Shown here one piece after another: positions 9,515-17,420 of a DNA stretch of 64,000 nt. Each line of letters begins with the position of its first letter. The first letter of the stretch is position 1. This DNA is from Psychrobacillus sp. FSL K6-4046 (GTDB lineage: Bacteria; Bacillota; Bacilli; Bacillales_A; Planococcaceae). Below the pieces are notes generated by a model that did no database searches, was not told the DNA's origin, and was given only the letters and a program-made list of their open reading frames with translations. The position numbers and the translations under genes are program-made. The DNA lies in assembly GCF_038624605.1 (NCBI RefSeq), contig NZ_CP152020.1, forward strand, positions 1,109,312 to 1,173,311, in the 5' to 3' direction.

Positions 9515-9948
9515 GAAGCTATCCATTTTATTTTAGCGTTTACACCGTTCATACTAAGAAATCATATGATTTTATACAGTATCAAAACCCTTGGTATTCA
9601 AGTTTTTTCTATTTGTCTGTATCATCTAGTTTCAATGAGTTTCAATAGAACGTAGTCAAAGAGTAGCCACGAATTATATCCAGATATAGCTAGAGGGTTA
9701 GACATTATAATTGAAAGCTTATAATTCTGTTTTCCTAGTTATTGATTAAAATCCTTAAATTACTTATTAATATGTAAAGTATGTGCAGTAAAATAGTAAT
9801 AACTTGAGAATCAAATTTTTTGTGAAAATATATCCCTACTCTCAAGCATCGATGAGTAATGTAATCCATATTTTTATCTTAAATTTCGCGAAAAGGATAA
9901 TTAGTCGAGTTTGCAATGAGGTTAGCTTGGTTTAAAGGAGAAAAAGAA
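9515..9948. other. AT-rich intergenic region upstream of the DUF262 gene
   Basis: 434 bp without a protein-like frame. A TATAAT lies at 9719-9724, but I cannot see a convincing -35 partner. It starts exactly where similarity to the hydroxylase copy ends. No inverted repeats or RNA gene seen. Confidence 0.4.
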
Positions 9949-11781
9949 ATGACACAGATAACAGGGAATGCAATTATAGTCCGTACACTTTTCAACAACC
10001 GATATACGGTCCAGTATTACCAGCGTGAGTATAATTGGGAACGGAAACAAATTGAAGAATTAATGGAAGACTTAACGGGTGAATTCTTGGAGTTTTACCA
10101 GCAAGGTGACACTCAAAGGGATGTTATACGATATGGGAGCTATTTTTTAGGTCCTATCATCCTAACCAATGATAATGCTATTATAGATGGTCAGCAACGT
10201 CTTTCTTCATTGACATTGTTACTTATCTTTCTAAATAATTTGCAGAAAAACTCTACTTATCCAAAAGTGAACATTGATAACTTAATTTATTCGGAGATGT
10301 ATGGACAGAAAACCTTTTGTATCAATGTAGAAGAGCGAGAATCCTGTTTAGCTGGATTTTTTGATAATGGAACATACGATATTACTAACGAAACATCGGA
10401 GAGCGTTATTAATCTATATAATCGGTATAAAGATATTGAAGAACTTTTTCCAGTTGAAATTAAGGGAGAGGTACTGCCAGTCTTCATTGAATGGGTAATT
10501 GATAAACTTGTTTTCATTGAAATAAAAACTACTTCTGAACAAGATGCTCATAGAATTTTTGTTACAATGAACGATAGAGGCCTAAGACTTACTCCAACGG
10601 AAATGCTTAAAGGCTACTTACTTTCTGAAATTAATGACAACAGTGTGAGAAATAAGGCAAACGATTTATGGAAAGAAAGGGTTTTGGCATTAAAAGAGAT
10701 GGACAAAGATGGAGATACAGACTTGATTAAAAGCTGGCTCAGAGCACAGTATGCTGATTCTATCAGGGAAGGGAAAAGGGATTCTGATAATAAGGATTTT
10801 GAAATTATCGGGACAACTTTTCACAAATGGGTTAGAGAAAATAAATTGCTTATAAATTTGGAAAAAAGTTCAGACTTTGAACGTTTCATTGTAAAAGAAT
10901 TTAATTTGTTCTCTAACATCTATCTTCGATTAAAGAATTACTCCAATAACTTTAATAAAGAATACGAATATGTTTTTCACAATGCTGATAGAGGATTTAC
11001 CTTGCAGTATCAAATCATACTTGCATCGATTGATAAGGATGATACAACAGAAATTATCAATAAAAAGATAAAGTTAGTGTCGTGTTTTATTGATCAGTTC
11101 ATAGCGATACGAGTATTTAACTTTAGAACAGTGGATTATTCTTCTATAAAATACACCGTATTTAATCTGACAAAGAAAATTAGAAGAAAAAGTGTTGATG
11201 AACTTGTAACTATTTTTAAAGACTATATATCTGGAATGGAGCAATCTTTAGAAGGGATTGATAGCTTCTATCTGAATCAATTTACAAGAAGATATATGCT
11301 TCATATTTTATCTAGAATGACCTACTACGTAGAATATAATTGTGGGATTAACAGTAGTTTTACAACCTATATTAACCGTCAGCAAAAGAATCCTTACGAT
11401 ATTGAGCATATATGGGCAGACGATTATACTCAAGATAATTATCAAAGCGAATTTCAGACAGAAGAAGAATTTAAAACCTTTAGAAATCGCTTTGGCGGTT
11501 TGTTGATTTTGCCAAAAGATAAAAATAGAAGTTATCAGGATATGGAATACAGTAAAAAAGTTATGAAGTATGATAGTGAAAATCTATTGGCAAGATCTTT
11601 AAATTCTCACTGTTATAGCAATAATCCTTCGTTTTTACGATTTATACAGAATACCAATTTGTTATTTAAACCACATCACAATTTTAACAAAGCTGATTTA
11701 ATTGAAAGACAAGAGTTATACAAAGAAATTTGCAAAAATATATGGAGTATTGAATTGTTTGATAAGATTGCTAATTCTTAA
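9949..11781 (+). CDS. GmrSD-like DUF262/DUF1524 restriction nuclease
   Basis: A 610-residue protein with an N-terminal DUF262 (ParB-like NTPase) domain and a C-terminal DUF1524 HNH-like nuclease domain, the fused GmrS-GmrD layout seen in type IV modification-dependent restriction enzymes and relatives such as BrxU and SspE. Visible motifs are YYQREYNWERKQIEELMEDL near the start, IIDGQQRLSSL with D80, and YDIEHIWADDY with H487 as candidate catalytic His, followed by FGGLLILPKDKN. The ATG at 9949 is chosen because AAAGGAG lies 8 nt upstream; an in-frame ATG at 9916 has no such site. No methyltransferase partner is adjacent. It is more AT-rich than the Wadjet genes and lies between two hydroxylase copies. 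Confidence 0.85.
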   Translation: MTQITGNAIIVRTLFNNRYTVQYYQREYNWERKQIEELMEDLTGEFLEFYQQGDTQRDVIRYGSYFLGPIILTNDNAIIDGQQRLSSLTLLLIFLNNLQKNSTYPKVNIDNLIYSEMYGQKTFCINVEERESCLAGFFDNGTYDITNETSESVINLYNRYKDIEELFPVEIKGEVLPVFIEWVIDKLVFIEIKTTSEQDAHRIFVTMNDRGLRLTPTEMLKGYLLSEINDNSVRNKANDLWKERVLALKEMDKDGDTDLIKSWLRAQYADSIREGKRDSDNKDFEIIGTTFHKWVRENKLLINLEKSSDFERFIVKEFNLFSNIYLRLKNYSNNFNKEYEYVFHNADRGFTLQYQIILASIDKDDTTEIINKKIKLVSCFIDQFIAIRVFNFRTVDYSSIKYTVFNLTKKIRRKSVDELVTIFKDYISGMEQSLEGIDSFYLNQFTRRYMLHILSRMTYYVEYNCGINSSFTTYINRQQKNPYDIEHIWADDYTQDNYQSEFQTEEEFKTFRNRFGGLLILPKDKNRSYQDMEYSKKVMKYDSENLLARSLNSHCYSNNPSFLRFIQNTNLLFKPHHNFNKADLIERQELYKEICKNIWSIELFDKIANS

Positions 11782-11795
11782 GTAGAGCGTTATTA

Positions 11796-11846
11796 AAAAG
11801 GTGTGGTTAAGTGAGGATTATCCAATCACTTAACCACACCTTTTAA
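11796..11846 (+). terminator. strong intrinsic terminator after the DUF262 gene
   Basis: The stem AAAAGGTGTGGTTAAGTGA pairs with TCACTTAACCACACCTTTT (11826-11844) around an 11-nt loop. The stem carries A and T ends, so it may also serve the minus-strand hydroxylase gene ending at 11877. Confidence 0.85.
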
Positions 11847-11876
11847 TATGAAAATTTCATTTCAGCCAAACCAATC

Positions 11877-12518
11877 TCATCTAACCTTCTGCTTCCTCAT
11901 CCACTGCGTTGCAACCCACTTCTCACCATTAATTACTGGTGCTCCCGCATGTAGGGTCAATTCATTTAAAGTTTGATCGTTATAGAAGTACTCGAAATAA
12001 ACTGCCATCCCTTTTTTAGGGGTTACGGTAAAGTTCAGCTTAGGAAAAAAGGTTTCTCCGCCTTCCTCTACATCGTTTAAGTACATAACGAGGGTACTGA
12101 TTCTATTATTGTTTGCTGCTTTGCTTGTTGATGAAAAGAAATCAAAATGAGATTTATACTCTTGACCAGGGGTATACTGAAGGATTTGAAGGCCTTCTCC
12201 GTGTTCGATCGGTATATTCATGACAGCTGAGATTCTTTTTTCGACTCTAGCAACAATTGCGTTTTCATTTTCTTCAATGAACGTACCACTGCTTGTTCTC
12301 TGCTCATTTACTTCGCGTGTCGCTCCAATTTTGGATCGTTTCATTCGGTCCATTGATAATCTGATTAGCTCATCGCACTCTTCGTGGCTTAACATATTTC
12401 CTAAAACCACTACTAATGGTTCCTCTAATCTAGCAACTATATCAATCTCTCTATCTGTCGTTATTTTATGTCCCACGTGATCAAAAATCGTTTGCTCTTT
12501 CTTTTCCGTTATTAACAT
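11877..12518 (-). CDS. 2OG-Fe(II) oxygenase, prolyl 4-hydroxylase-like
   Basis: A 213-residue member of the prolyl 4-hydroxylase alpha-subunit fold. The iron ligands are H124 and D126 (YKSHFDFF) and H190 (LTLHAGAPV); K200 (GEKWVATQW) is the expected 2-oxoglutarate-binding basic residue. VEEGGETFFP is a standard family segment. Start: ATG at 12518 with AGAGGTG 5 nt upstream; a GTG one codon earlier is possible. Bacterial relatives hydroxylate proline in proteins such as EF-Tu or collagen-like repeats, but the substrate here cannot be read from sequence. A broken copy lies at 9002-9514, on the other side of the DUF262 gene. Confidence 0.9.
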   Translation of the reverse strand: MLITEKKEQTIFDHVGHKITTDREIDIVARLEEPLVVVLGNMLSHEECDELIRLSMDRMKRSKIGATREVNEQRTSSGTFIEENENAIVARVEKRISAVMNIPIEHGEGLQILQYTPGQEYKSHFDFFSSTSKAANNNRISTLVMYLNDVEEGGETFFPKLNFTVTPKKGMAVYFEYFYNDQTLNELTLHAGAPVINGEKWVATQWMRKQKVR

Positions 12519-12832
12519 CACAACACCTCTTCATCTATTTATTTTTGTACATATTTCATTTATATGACTAAGATAAAAATGTAATTTTATTACTTTTTAT
12601 GGAATAAATTTTATTTAATTTTATCATATAATTTTTATGAATCTAAAATTTCAGAATATTTTATAGTGATTATTTTTTTAGATAGATTAATGGTAAAGGG
12701 AGAGGAAATATTTACTGTAAGGGACAATTTGTTTGTGCCAAAGGGTCTAAATAAATTTGAAAATTACATAAACCTCTGAATTTGGAAAACCCGTTTATAA
12801 TAGAAAATGATATTTTAGACGGAGGTACATGT
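12519..12832. other. divergent AT-rich intergenic region
   Basis: 314 bp between the minus-strand hydroxylase and the plus-strand PH/Excalibur gene. A TATAAT at 12796-12801 could be the -10 for the downstream gene, but no good -35 is visible. No repeats or RNA genes seen. Confidence 0.4.
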
Positions 12833-14260
12833 ATGCAGAAGTGGATAGGAAATCGACCAACATTAGGTCAGAAAGCCTTAGTGACGGTGTATGGAAAAGT
12901 TCTAGAGCAGGCACGACATACCGTTATAGATTCAACGGATACTGTCTTAAAAGTGATAGAGGCGGAGTTTGATAAGAAAAGTGGTAGAGATGTAAAGGGA
13001 GTATTGGTATTAACAACGACCTCTATTCTATTTCTTTCTAGAAGTGAAAATACGGTATATACATATAATCAAGTGAATGATTTTCGTGTTCAGAAAGATG
13101 GCAATGATAAAAATGAGTGGCAATTAAAATTGAGTATCGGGTATACGCCACGTATATTTGATGATATTAAAATTAACGATGACAGCAAGGAGTTTATTGA
13201 AATCCTTGAGCATATTGTCCATCACAAATCAGCCAATGTACTTACGACAGTTACCCATAATTTTGATAATTTCTTACACGCAGATAGATTAAATGATTTG
13301 CGATCTAATAACGTGAAAATAACAGCATTTGTTATGAAGCGTGATAATCTTGGTCATGCGAAAAATGGAGAAAGACTGCTAAGAGAAAAACATAGAGATG
13401 CGAAGCTAATTGCGGAAGGCTACTATCAAAGCACAAAGAAAAAGGGCAACTTTGTTTTAGTAGAAGATACGGATATTTTAGTTTATGAATATGACGATAA
13501 GGAACGAACAGCAACTTTAATGAATAGATGGCCTTTTACGTTCTTTTCTCATGCAGTCGTTGATCAGTTTGCGATGAAAACTGTAATAAGCAGAGAAGAA
13601 GGAGAGTTAGTTTTAACTAGCTCGGGTAAGAAGTTTGTTGGGCTTTTAGTGGATGCTAAAATAGCTTTCGAGTCAAAAGAGAGAAAATGGTATCAGAAGG
13701 TGCTTGGCTTCCGCAGTGGGAAGTGGTGGAAAAGAGCAGTTGCCTCGTTTATGTATGTATTCGGCTTTATAATCATTCTTGCAATGATTTTTGGAGAAGA
13801 CACTACAGAAACAGACGCTATTACTCCAGATACGAAAACAGCTGATGAGCAATCCAATAAAACAGATGCTGAAGCAGAGCGTTTAGCAGAGGAGCAGCAA
13901 AAGCAAGAAGAAGCAGATCGACTAGCTGAAGAGCAGCGCAAGCAAGAAGAAGCGAATCGTTTAGCAGAGGAAAAGGCTAAACAAGAAGAAGCAGAACGTT
14001 TAGCTGAAGAGCAACGAAAACAAGAAGAAGCAGATCGACTAGCTGAAGAGCAACGCAAACAGGAAGAAGCAGAACGTTTAGCAGAGGAACAACGTAAGCA
14101 AGAAGAGGCTGCCCGAGCGGAAAAAGAACGAACGACTAATGTATATTATAAAAACTGTAAGCAAGCTCGAGAAGCTGGTGCCGCACCAGTTCATCAAGGA
14201 GAACCAGGGTATGGTAAGCATCTTGATCGTGATGGAGATGGCATTGGTTGTGATAGATAA
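12833..14260 (+). CDS. membrane protein: PH-like domain, TM, 13-residue repeats, Excalibur domain
   Basis: A 475-residue protein with four parts. Residues 1-290 are a PH-like (bPH) region, expected in the cytoplasm. One membrane helix lies at about 300-323 (FMYVFGFIIILAMIFG). A charged helical stalk of about 80 residues follows, made of 13-residue repeats of the form EEQRKQEEADRLA. The C-terminus is an Excalibur calcium-binding domain (YYKNCKQAREAGAAPVHQGE, then HLDRDGDGIGCDR with the DxDxDG loop and two cysteines). Excalibur domains are normally outside the cell, so this looks like an inside-to-outside protein. Start: ATG 12833 with GGAGG 7 nt upstream, rather than the TTG at 12782. Function unknown. 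Confidence 0.8.
   Translation: MQKWIGNRPTLGQKALVTVYGKVLEQARHTVIDSTDTVLKVIEAEFDKKSGRDVKGVLVLTTTSILFLSRSENTVYTYNQVNDFRVQKDGNDKNEWQLKLSIGYTPRIFDDIKINDDSKEFIEILEHIVHHKSANVLTTVTHNFDNFLHADRLNDLRSNNVKITAFVMKRDNLGHAKNGERLLREKHRDAKLIAEGYYQSTKKKGNFVLVEDTDILVYEYDDKERTATLMNRWPFTFFSHAVVDQFAMKTVISREEGELVLTSSGKKFVGLLVDAKIAFESKERKWYQKVLGFRSGKWWKRAVASFMYVFGFIIILAMIFGEDTTETDAITPDTKTADEQSNKTDAEAERLAEEQQKQEEADRLAEEQRKQEEANRLAEEKAKQEEAERLAEEQRKQEEADRLAEEQRKQEEAERLAEEQRKQEEAARAEKERTTNVYYKNCKQAREAGAAPVHQGEPGYGKHLDRDGDGIGCDR
13873..14113 (+). repeat. 39-bp coding tandem repeats (13-residue units)
   Basis: About six copies of a 39-bp unit encode LAEEQRKQEEADR-type repeats in the stalk of the PH/Excalibur protein. 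Units differ by a few bases, mostly synonymous or Asp/Glu/Asn exchanges. Confidence 0.85.
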
Positions 14261-14289
14261 TTTTCGGAAGTAATTTCTAAACTATAGAA

Positions 14290-14331
14290 GAGAGTATTTA
14301 AACGATTGTCGTTTGAATACTCTCTTTTTAT
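14290..14331 (+). terminator. intrinsic terminator
   Basis: GAGAGTATTTAAACGA pairs with TCGTTTGAATACTCTC (14309-14324) around a 3-nt loop and is followed by TTTTTATT. It ends the PH/Excalibur transcript. Confidence 0.85.
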
Positions 14332-14571
14332 TGTTGGCAATCAGTAACCTTCCACTATAACACCAGTAACGAAAACCTGAGTATCCTTATGTTATATTGG
14401 TTAAATAACAATGATAGGCAACAAGCTACCAAGGCATCCAAAAGCCAGGGGTAGATCATATATCAAATCTGTCGCCAGCTATCCAAATCAATCAGCATCA
14501 TACAAACAAAAATCCGCGTTCGACGGTAGGGACAACGCACTCGTTAATTGAATAAGAACAACTTATATTAA
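14332..14571. other. intergenic, nothing recognised
   Basis: About 240 bp between a terminator and the end of the minus-strand acetyltransferase. No frame, repeat or RNA gene recognised. Confidence 0.4.
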
Positions 14572-15132
14572 TTAGACTTGAGTATTTTTCCAATCTGTTC
14601 TAAGTATACCCATAGTACAAATATCGTGATAGCTTCCAAACCTGAATAGTTCTTCTCTTAAAGTTCCTTCCAAGAAAAATCCGCATTTTTCATATGAAGC
14701 AATTGCTCTTTTGTTATAACTAAATACTTGAAGTTTCACTTTATTTAAATTCATATAATTAAAAATAAAGTCTATCAATACTTTCATTGAGTCGGTTCCA
14801 TAGCCCTTCCCTTGGTAGTCGGCTCCTATAGATACACCAACGTGACAAGTACCGTTTTTCCAATTCACTGCGTAAACAGATATTGTACCAATAAAGATTT
14901 TTTCATCTTTAAGTTCAATCCCAAATATATATTCATCCTTTTCAGGATTTATTTCACTAAGGAATTTTTCATGGTCTCTTTCTGTAGGTGGAAATGGTAT
15001 TTCATCATTCATTAGTAACCGACTTTCCATTAAATCTTCCATTGCAAAGTAATCTTGATAATCCTCTTTTGTAATTTTACGTAAAGCGACTTTGTCTCCC
15101 TTTAGAAACCTTTTACTATATTGATTTATCAT
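14572..15132 (-). CDS. GNAT N-acetyltransferase, RimJ/RimL type
   Basis: A 186-residue GNAT protein. The N-terminus (RFLKGDKVALRKITKEDYQD) is typical of the Acetyltransf_3 family, motif A is GVSIGADYQGKGYGTDSMKV, and the C-terminal NKRAIASYEKCGFFLEGTLR is the classical acetyl-CoA-dependent RimJ/RimL ending. Start: ATG 15132 with GGGGGA 7 nt upstream; an in-frame TTG at 15147 lacks a ribosome site. The acceptor substrate (a protein N-terminus, a small molecule or an antibiotic) cannot be told from sequence. Confidence 0.85.
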   Translation of the reverse strand: MINQYSKRFLKGDKVALRKITKEDYQDYFAMEDLMESRLLMNDEIPFPPTERDHEKFLSEINPEKDEYIFGIELKDEKIFIGTISVYAVNWKNGTCHVGVSIGADYQGKGYGTDSMKVLIDFIFNYMNLNKVKLQVFSYNKRAIASYEKCGFFLEGTLREELFRFGSYHDICTMGILRTDWKNTQV

Positions 15133-15174
15133 TTTTATTTCCCCCAAATTTAGTGCAGGGGTTAGTAGTAAGGG

Positions 15175-15249
15175 TTATTCTACTGAACCCTTGCGAAGTT
15201 TTTGTTGTTTTAAACCTTTTAAAACCTCTAGTGCAATAGATGCCATCAT
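15175..15249 (-). CDS. possible 24-residue peptide upstream of acetyltransferase
   Basis: A short minus-strand frame starting with two ATG codons at 15249/15246, preceded by GGGAG 7-8 nt upstream. The peptide is MMASIALEVLKGL followed by a basic tail (QQKLRKGSVE), so it could form an amphipathic helix. It ends 43 bp before the acetyltransferase start and could be a leader peptide or a chance frame. No homologue is known to me. Confidence 0.25.
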   Translation of the reverse strand: MMASIALEVLKGLKQQKLRKGSVE

Positions 15250-15650
15250 GAGTTCATCTCCCATTTATTAAGATAATGAAAGTGTATATTAAATTACTAT
15301 TTTATTCAAATGTATCTTCAGACTTTGAGTCTCTGTATTGACTTCCAACAATAATATATTGTGATTCAATTTGTATACTTTTGCTAGCTTTATAGAAAAA
15401 GCTGTACTTGCTTATTTAGACTCTGAACAATGGAAAAGTGCTAAGTAGATATTTCTAGATGGTGAAGATGATTGGTGAATAGACTTGAAGGGGCTTTTAT
15501 TTTGTAGGGAAAGTAATATGATGTTCGAAATAGTAAGGATAAATTCATCACCTCTTCCTTTCTCAGGATAACCTTGACATTCCAAACTACTAAATGTAAC
15601 ATATAAATTACAAATGACAGATATACATTACATTCAACTCGGAGGCATTT
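15250..15650. other. intergenic with a possible gene fragment
   Basis: About 400 bp without an intact gene. One plus-strand frame near 15380-15450 reads FIEKAVLAYLDSEQWKSAK before a TAG, which resembles the end of a small ribbon-helix-helix-type protein, but it has no start. Otherwise AT-rich with nothing recognised. Confidence 0.35.
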
Positions 15651-15842
15651 ATGGTTAATCGTATGAAAATTGCTCGGATGGAAAAGGGCTTAACGCAATC
15701 TGAGCTAGCAAGTAAAATTGGGGTAACTCGTCAAACAGTGGGGTTGATTGAAAAAGGGGATTATAATCCAACGTTACAATTATGTATTGCGATTGCGAAA
15801 GAGCTGGATCAAACATTAAATGATTTATTTTGGGAGGAATAG
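15651..15842 (+). CDS. small XRE-family transcriptional regulator
   Basis: A 63-residue Cro/CI-type helix-turn-helix protein: LTQSELASKIGVTRQTVGLI is the HTH, followed by EKGDYNPTLQLCIAIAKELD. It belongs to the very short single-domain regulators (YozG-like) usually paired with a membrane protein of the DUF3278 kind. GGAGG lies 6-7 nt before the ATG. The downstream gene starts 2 bp after its stop and uses a ribosome site inside this gene, so the two are coupled. Likely autoregulatory; the target is unknown. Confidence 0.9.
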   Translation: MVNRMKIARMEKGLTQSELASKIGVTRQTVGLIEKGDYNPTLQLCIAIAKELDQTLNDLFWEE

Positions 15843-15844
15843 AG

Positions 15845-16273
15845 ATGCATATATTACAATGGCTTTCGACGGATGAATATAAACAAAAGGTGATTTCCAA
15901 GATATTAGTAGAGGGGGCAATCCTTCAATTTATCCTTTCCTTTGTTATGATTGCTGTCTATCTATTTACAGACATGGAGCCTCTATTTTTACTGCTGATC
16001 CCTTTTGCTGTATTTTTATTTTATTCTTTAGCTAGGTACATATTTTCAGGCATTGAATTTGCAAATGTCTTTACAGAAGATGAGATAAAAGCTGCTAAAA
16101 AGCGGAATCTATTAAGCTCCATAGCCTTTTGTGTAGGGATGAGTCTTCTCTCTATTTTAATGGGAAGATCGATGCTCGATAGTGTGATGGTTCCCCTCAT
16201 TGCTGGGATACTATGGTTCGTGATGAATTCTATCTCTCTTAGAAAGTCTGTTCAAAAGAATGCCGACTTATAA
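15845..16273 (+). CDS. small integral membrane protein partnered with the XRE regulator
   Basis: A 142-residue protein with four predicted membrane segments (around residues 22-41, 47-66, 90-107 and 112-132) and a charged loop FTEDEIKAAKKR between the second and third. It fits the DUF3278-like membrane partners of short HTH regulators. Start: ATG 15845, with GGGAGG 7-8 nt upstream inside the preceding gene. Function unknown. Confidence 0.75.
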   Translation: MHILQWLSTDEYKQKVISKILVEGAILQFILSFVMIAVYLFTDMEPLFLLLIPFAVFLFYSLARYIFSGIEFANVFTEDEIKAAKKRNLLSSIAFCVGMSLLSILMGRSMLDSVMVPLIAGILWFVMNSISLRKSVQKNADL

Positions 16274-16284
16274 ACGTAGATCAC

Positions 16285-16317
16285 ACTCCTGTTTCCATTG
16301 AGATAGGGGTTTTTTTA
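16285..16317 (+). terminator. probable intrinsic terminator
   Basis: A short imperfect stem (ACTCCT...AGGGGT) followed by a run of seven Ts at about 16310-16316. Weaker than the other terminators here. Confidence 0.55.
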
Positions 16318-16438
16318 TTTGTAAAAATTGACAAAGGTGAGCGCTGATAGAATAATAGATGGCATGATACCATCGGCTATAGGTTGGTTGGAGGAAAAAA
16401 CTCTTTCAACGTACCAAAATTTAAAGGACTGATTTTAA

Positions 16439-17275
16439 ATGATGATGCGCAAATATGTTCTCTATCTCATTTTCGTTTGTTTTGTTGCTTTTTATATTCA
16501 TCAGCCGTTATTTGGATTAATCCCTAATGCAGTTGTAGGCTATATACAGGATAAGAAGGAAAAAGAGAGGTTAGCTGAATTTTTAAAGGACTATCAAAAG
16601 GTGGATGTAGCGCATGTGACCATCTACTACATGGATTTTGATGCGGAGCTATTGCAAACGACGAAGGTCGCACTAGAGCGGGGGATTGAGCTCAACAATG
16701 AAATACTAGGACAGTTCAATGATTCGGTCGATTTAATCATTTTTCCTAATAGAGCTGATCGGATTAATTTGTTTGGCATAGGTCATTTTATAAATAATAA
16801 TGATAATCCTTATTATAATACGGTAAATATATTTCCAGCGGATCGAGAGGAAATCTTTCCAGACATGGCACCAGCTGATTTACTATACAAAAATGTGATT
16901 CATGATTATACGCAATTTGTAATTAACCAGAGATTGGATGAGCTATCGCTATCTGCTAGCTATATTCCTACTTGGTTCATTGTAGGGGTGGGGGAGTATA
17001 TTAGTAACGTTGGTAAGGAGACACCTCCTTTGGATGCGGAAGCAGTTCGTTTAAGCTCTCTTAATTCCAAAATAGCTGGACTTGGAGATGGTGATGAAAA
17101 CGCCAAGTATAATGGCTATGTTCAGTCCCACTTAACGATTAAATACCTTGTAGATGAGTTTGGTCCTGGCAATATCAATGAAATTCTTATAAAAACCGAA
17201 GAGGAAAAGAGCTTTAATAAGGCTTTTGCCACTATGACAGGAATCGAATTGTCTGCTGTACCAGATATCTATTAA
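16439..17275 (+). CDS. degenerate gluzincin (peptidase MA-like) membrane-anchored protein
   Basis: A 278-residue protein with an N-terminal signal anchor (residues 4-21) and a fold resembling the peptidase MA-like family. Where active members have HEXXH this protein has HDYTQ (155-159), so both the catalytic Glu and the second zinc His are changed. The following segment PTWFIVGVGEYIS matches PAWFTEGISEYFA of the intact relative at 30723-31853, keeping the GxxEY Glu. It is therefore probably a non-catalytic member. AAAGGA lies 10 nt before the start. It sits upstream of the germination operon behind its own terminator. Confidence 0.75.
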   Translation: MMMRKYVLYLIFVCFVAFYIHQPLFGLIPNAVVGYIQDKKEKERLAEFLKDYQKVDVAHVTIYYMDFDAELLQTTKVALERGIELNNEILGQFNDSVDLIIFPNRADRINLFGIGHFINNNDNPYYNTVNIFPADREEIFPDMAPADLLYKNVIHDYTQFVINQRLDELSLSASYIPTWFIVGVGEYISNVGKETPPLDAEAVRLSSLNSKIAGLGDGDENAKYNGYVQSHLTIKYLVDEFGPGNINEILIKTEEEKSFNKAFATMTGIELSAVPDIY

Positions 17276-17282
17276 ATGATAA

Positions 17283-17337
17283 ACATCCGTTCATGGAGCA
17301 CTCTTGCATTAGAGTGCTTCATACGGGTGTTTTTTTG
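17283..17337 (+). terminator. strong intrinsic terminator
   Basis: The core stem GGAGCACTCT/AGAGTGCTTC is extended by AACATCCGT/ACGGGTGTT and followed by seven Ts. It separates the pseudoprotease gene from the germination operon. Confidence 0.85.
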
Positions 17338-17420
17338 ATGCTGAAGGCTTGGTACAACGGTTAAAAATGTCTCTTCTCGGTTACCCTAAATGTACTAAAT
17401 GAACGTGGAGGTGTAACAGA

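Noticed and set aside
17340-17420. Sigma-G promoter for the germination operon
   Set aside because: The biology predicts one, but I could not find a -35/-10 pair that fits the consensus well enough to report.
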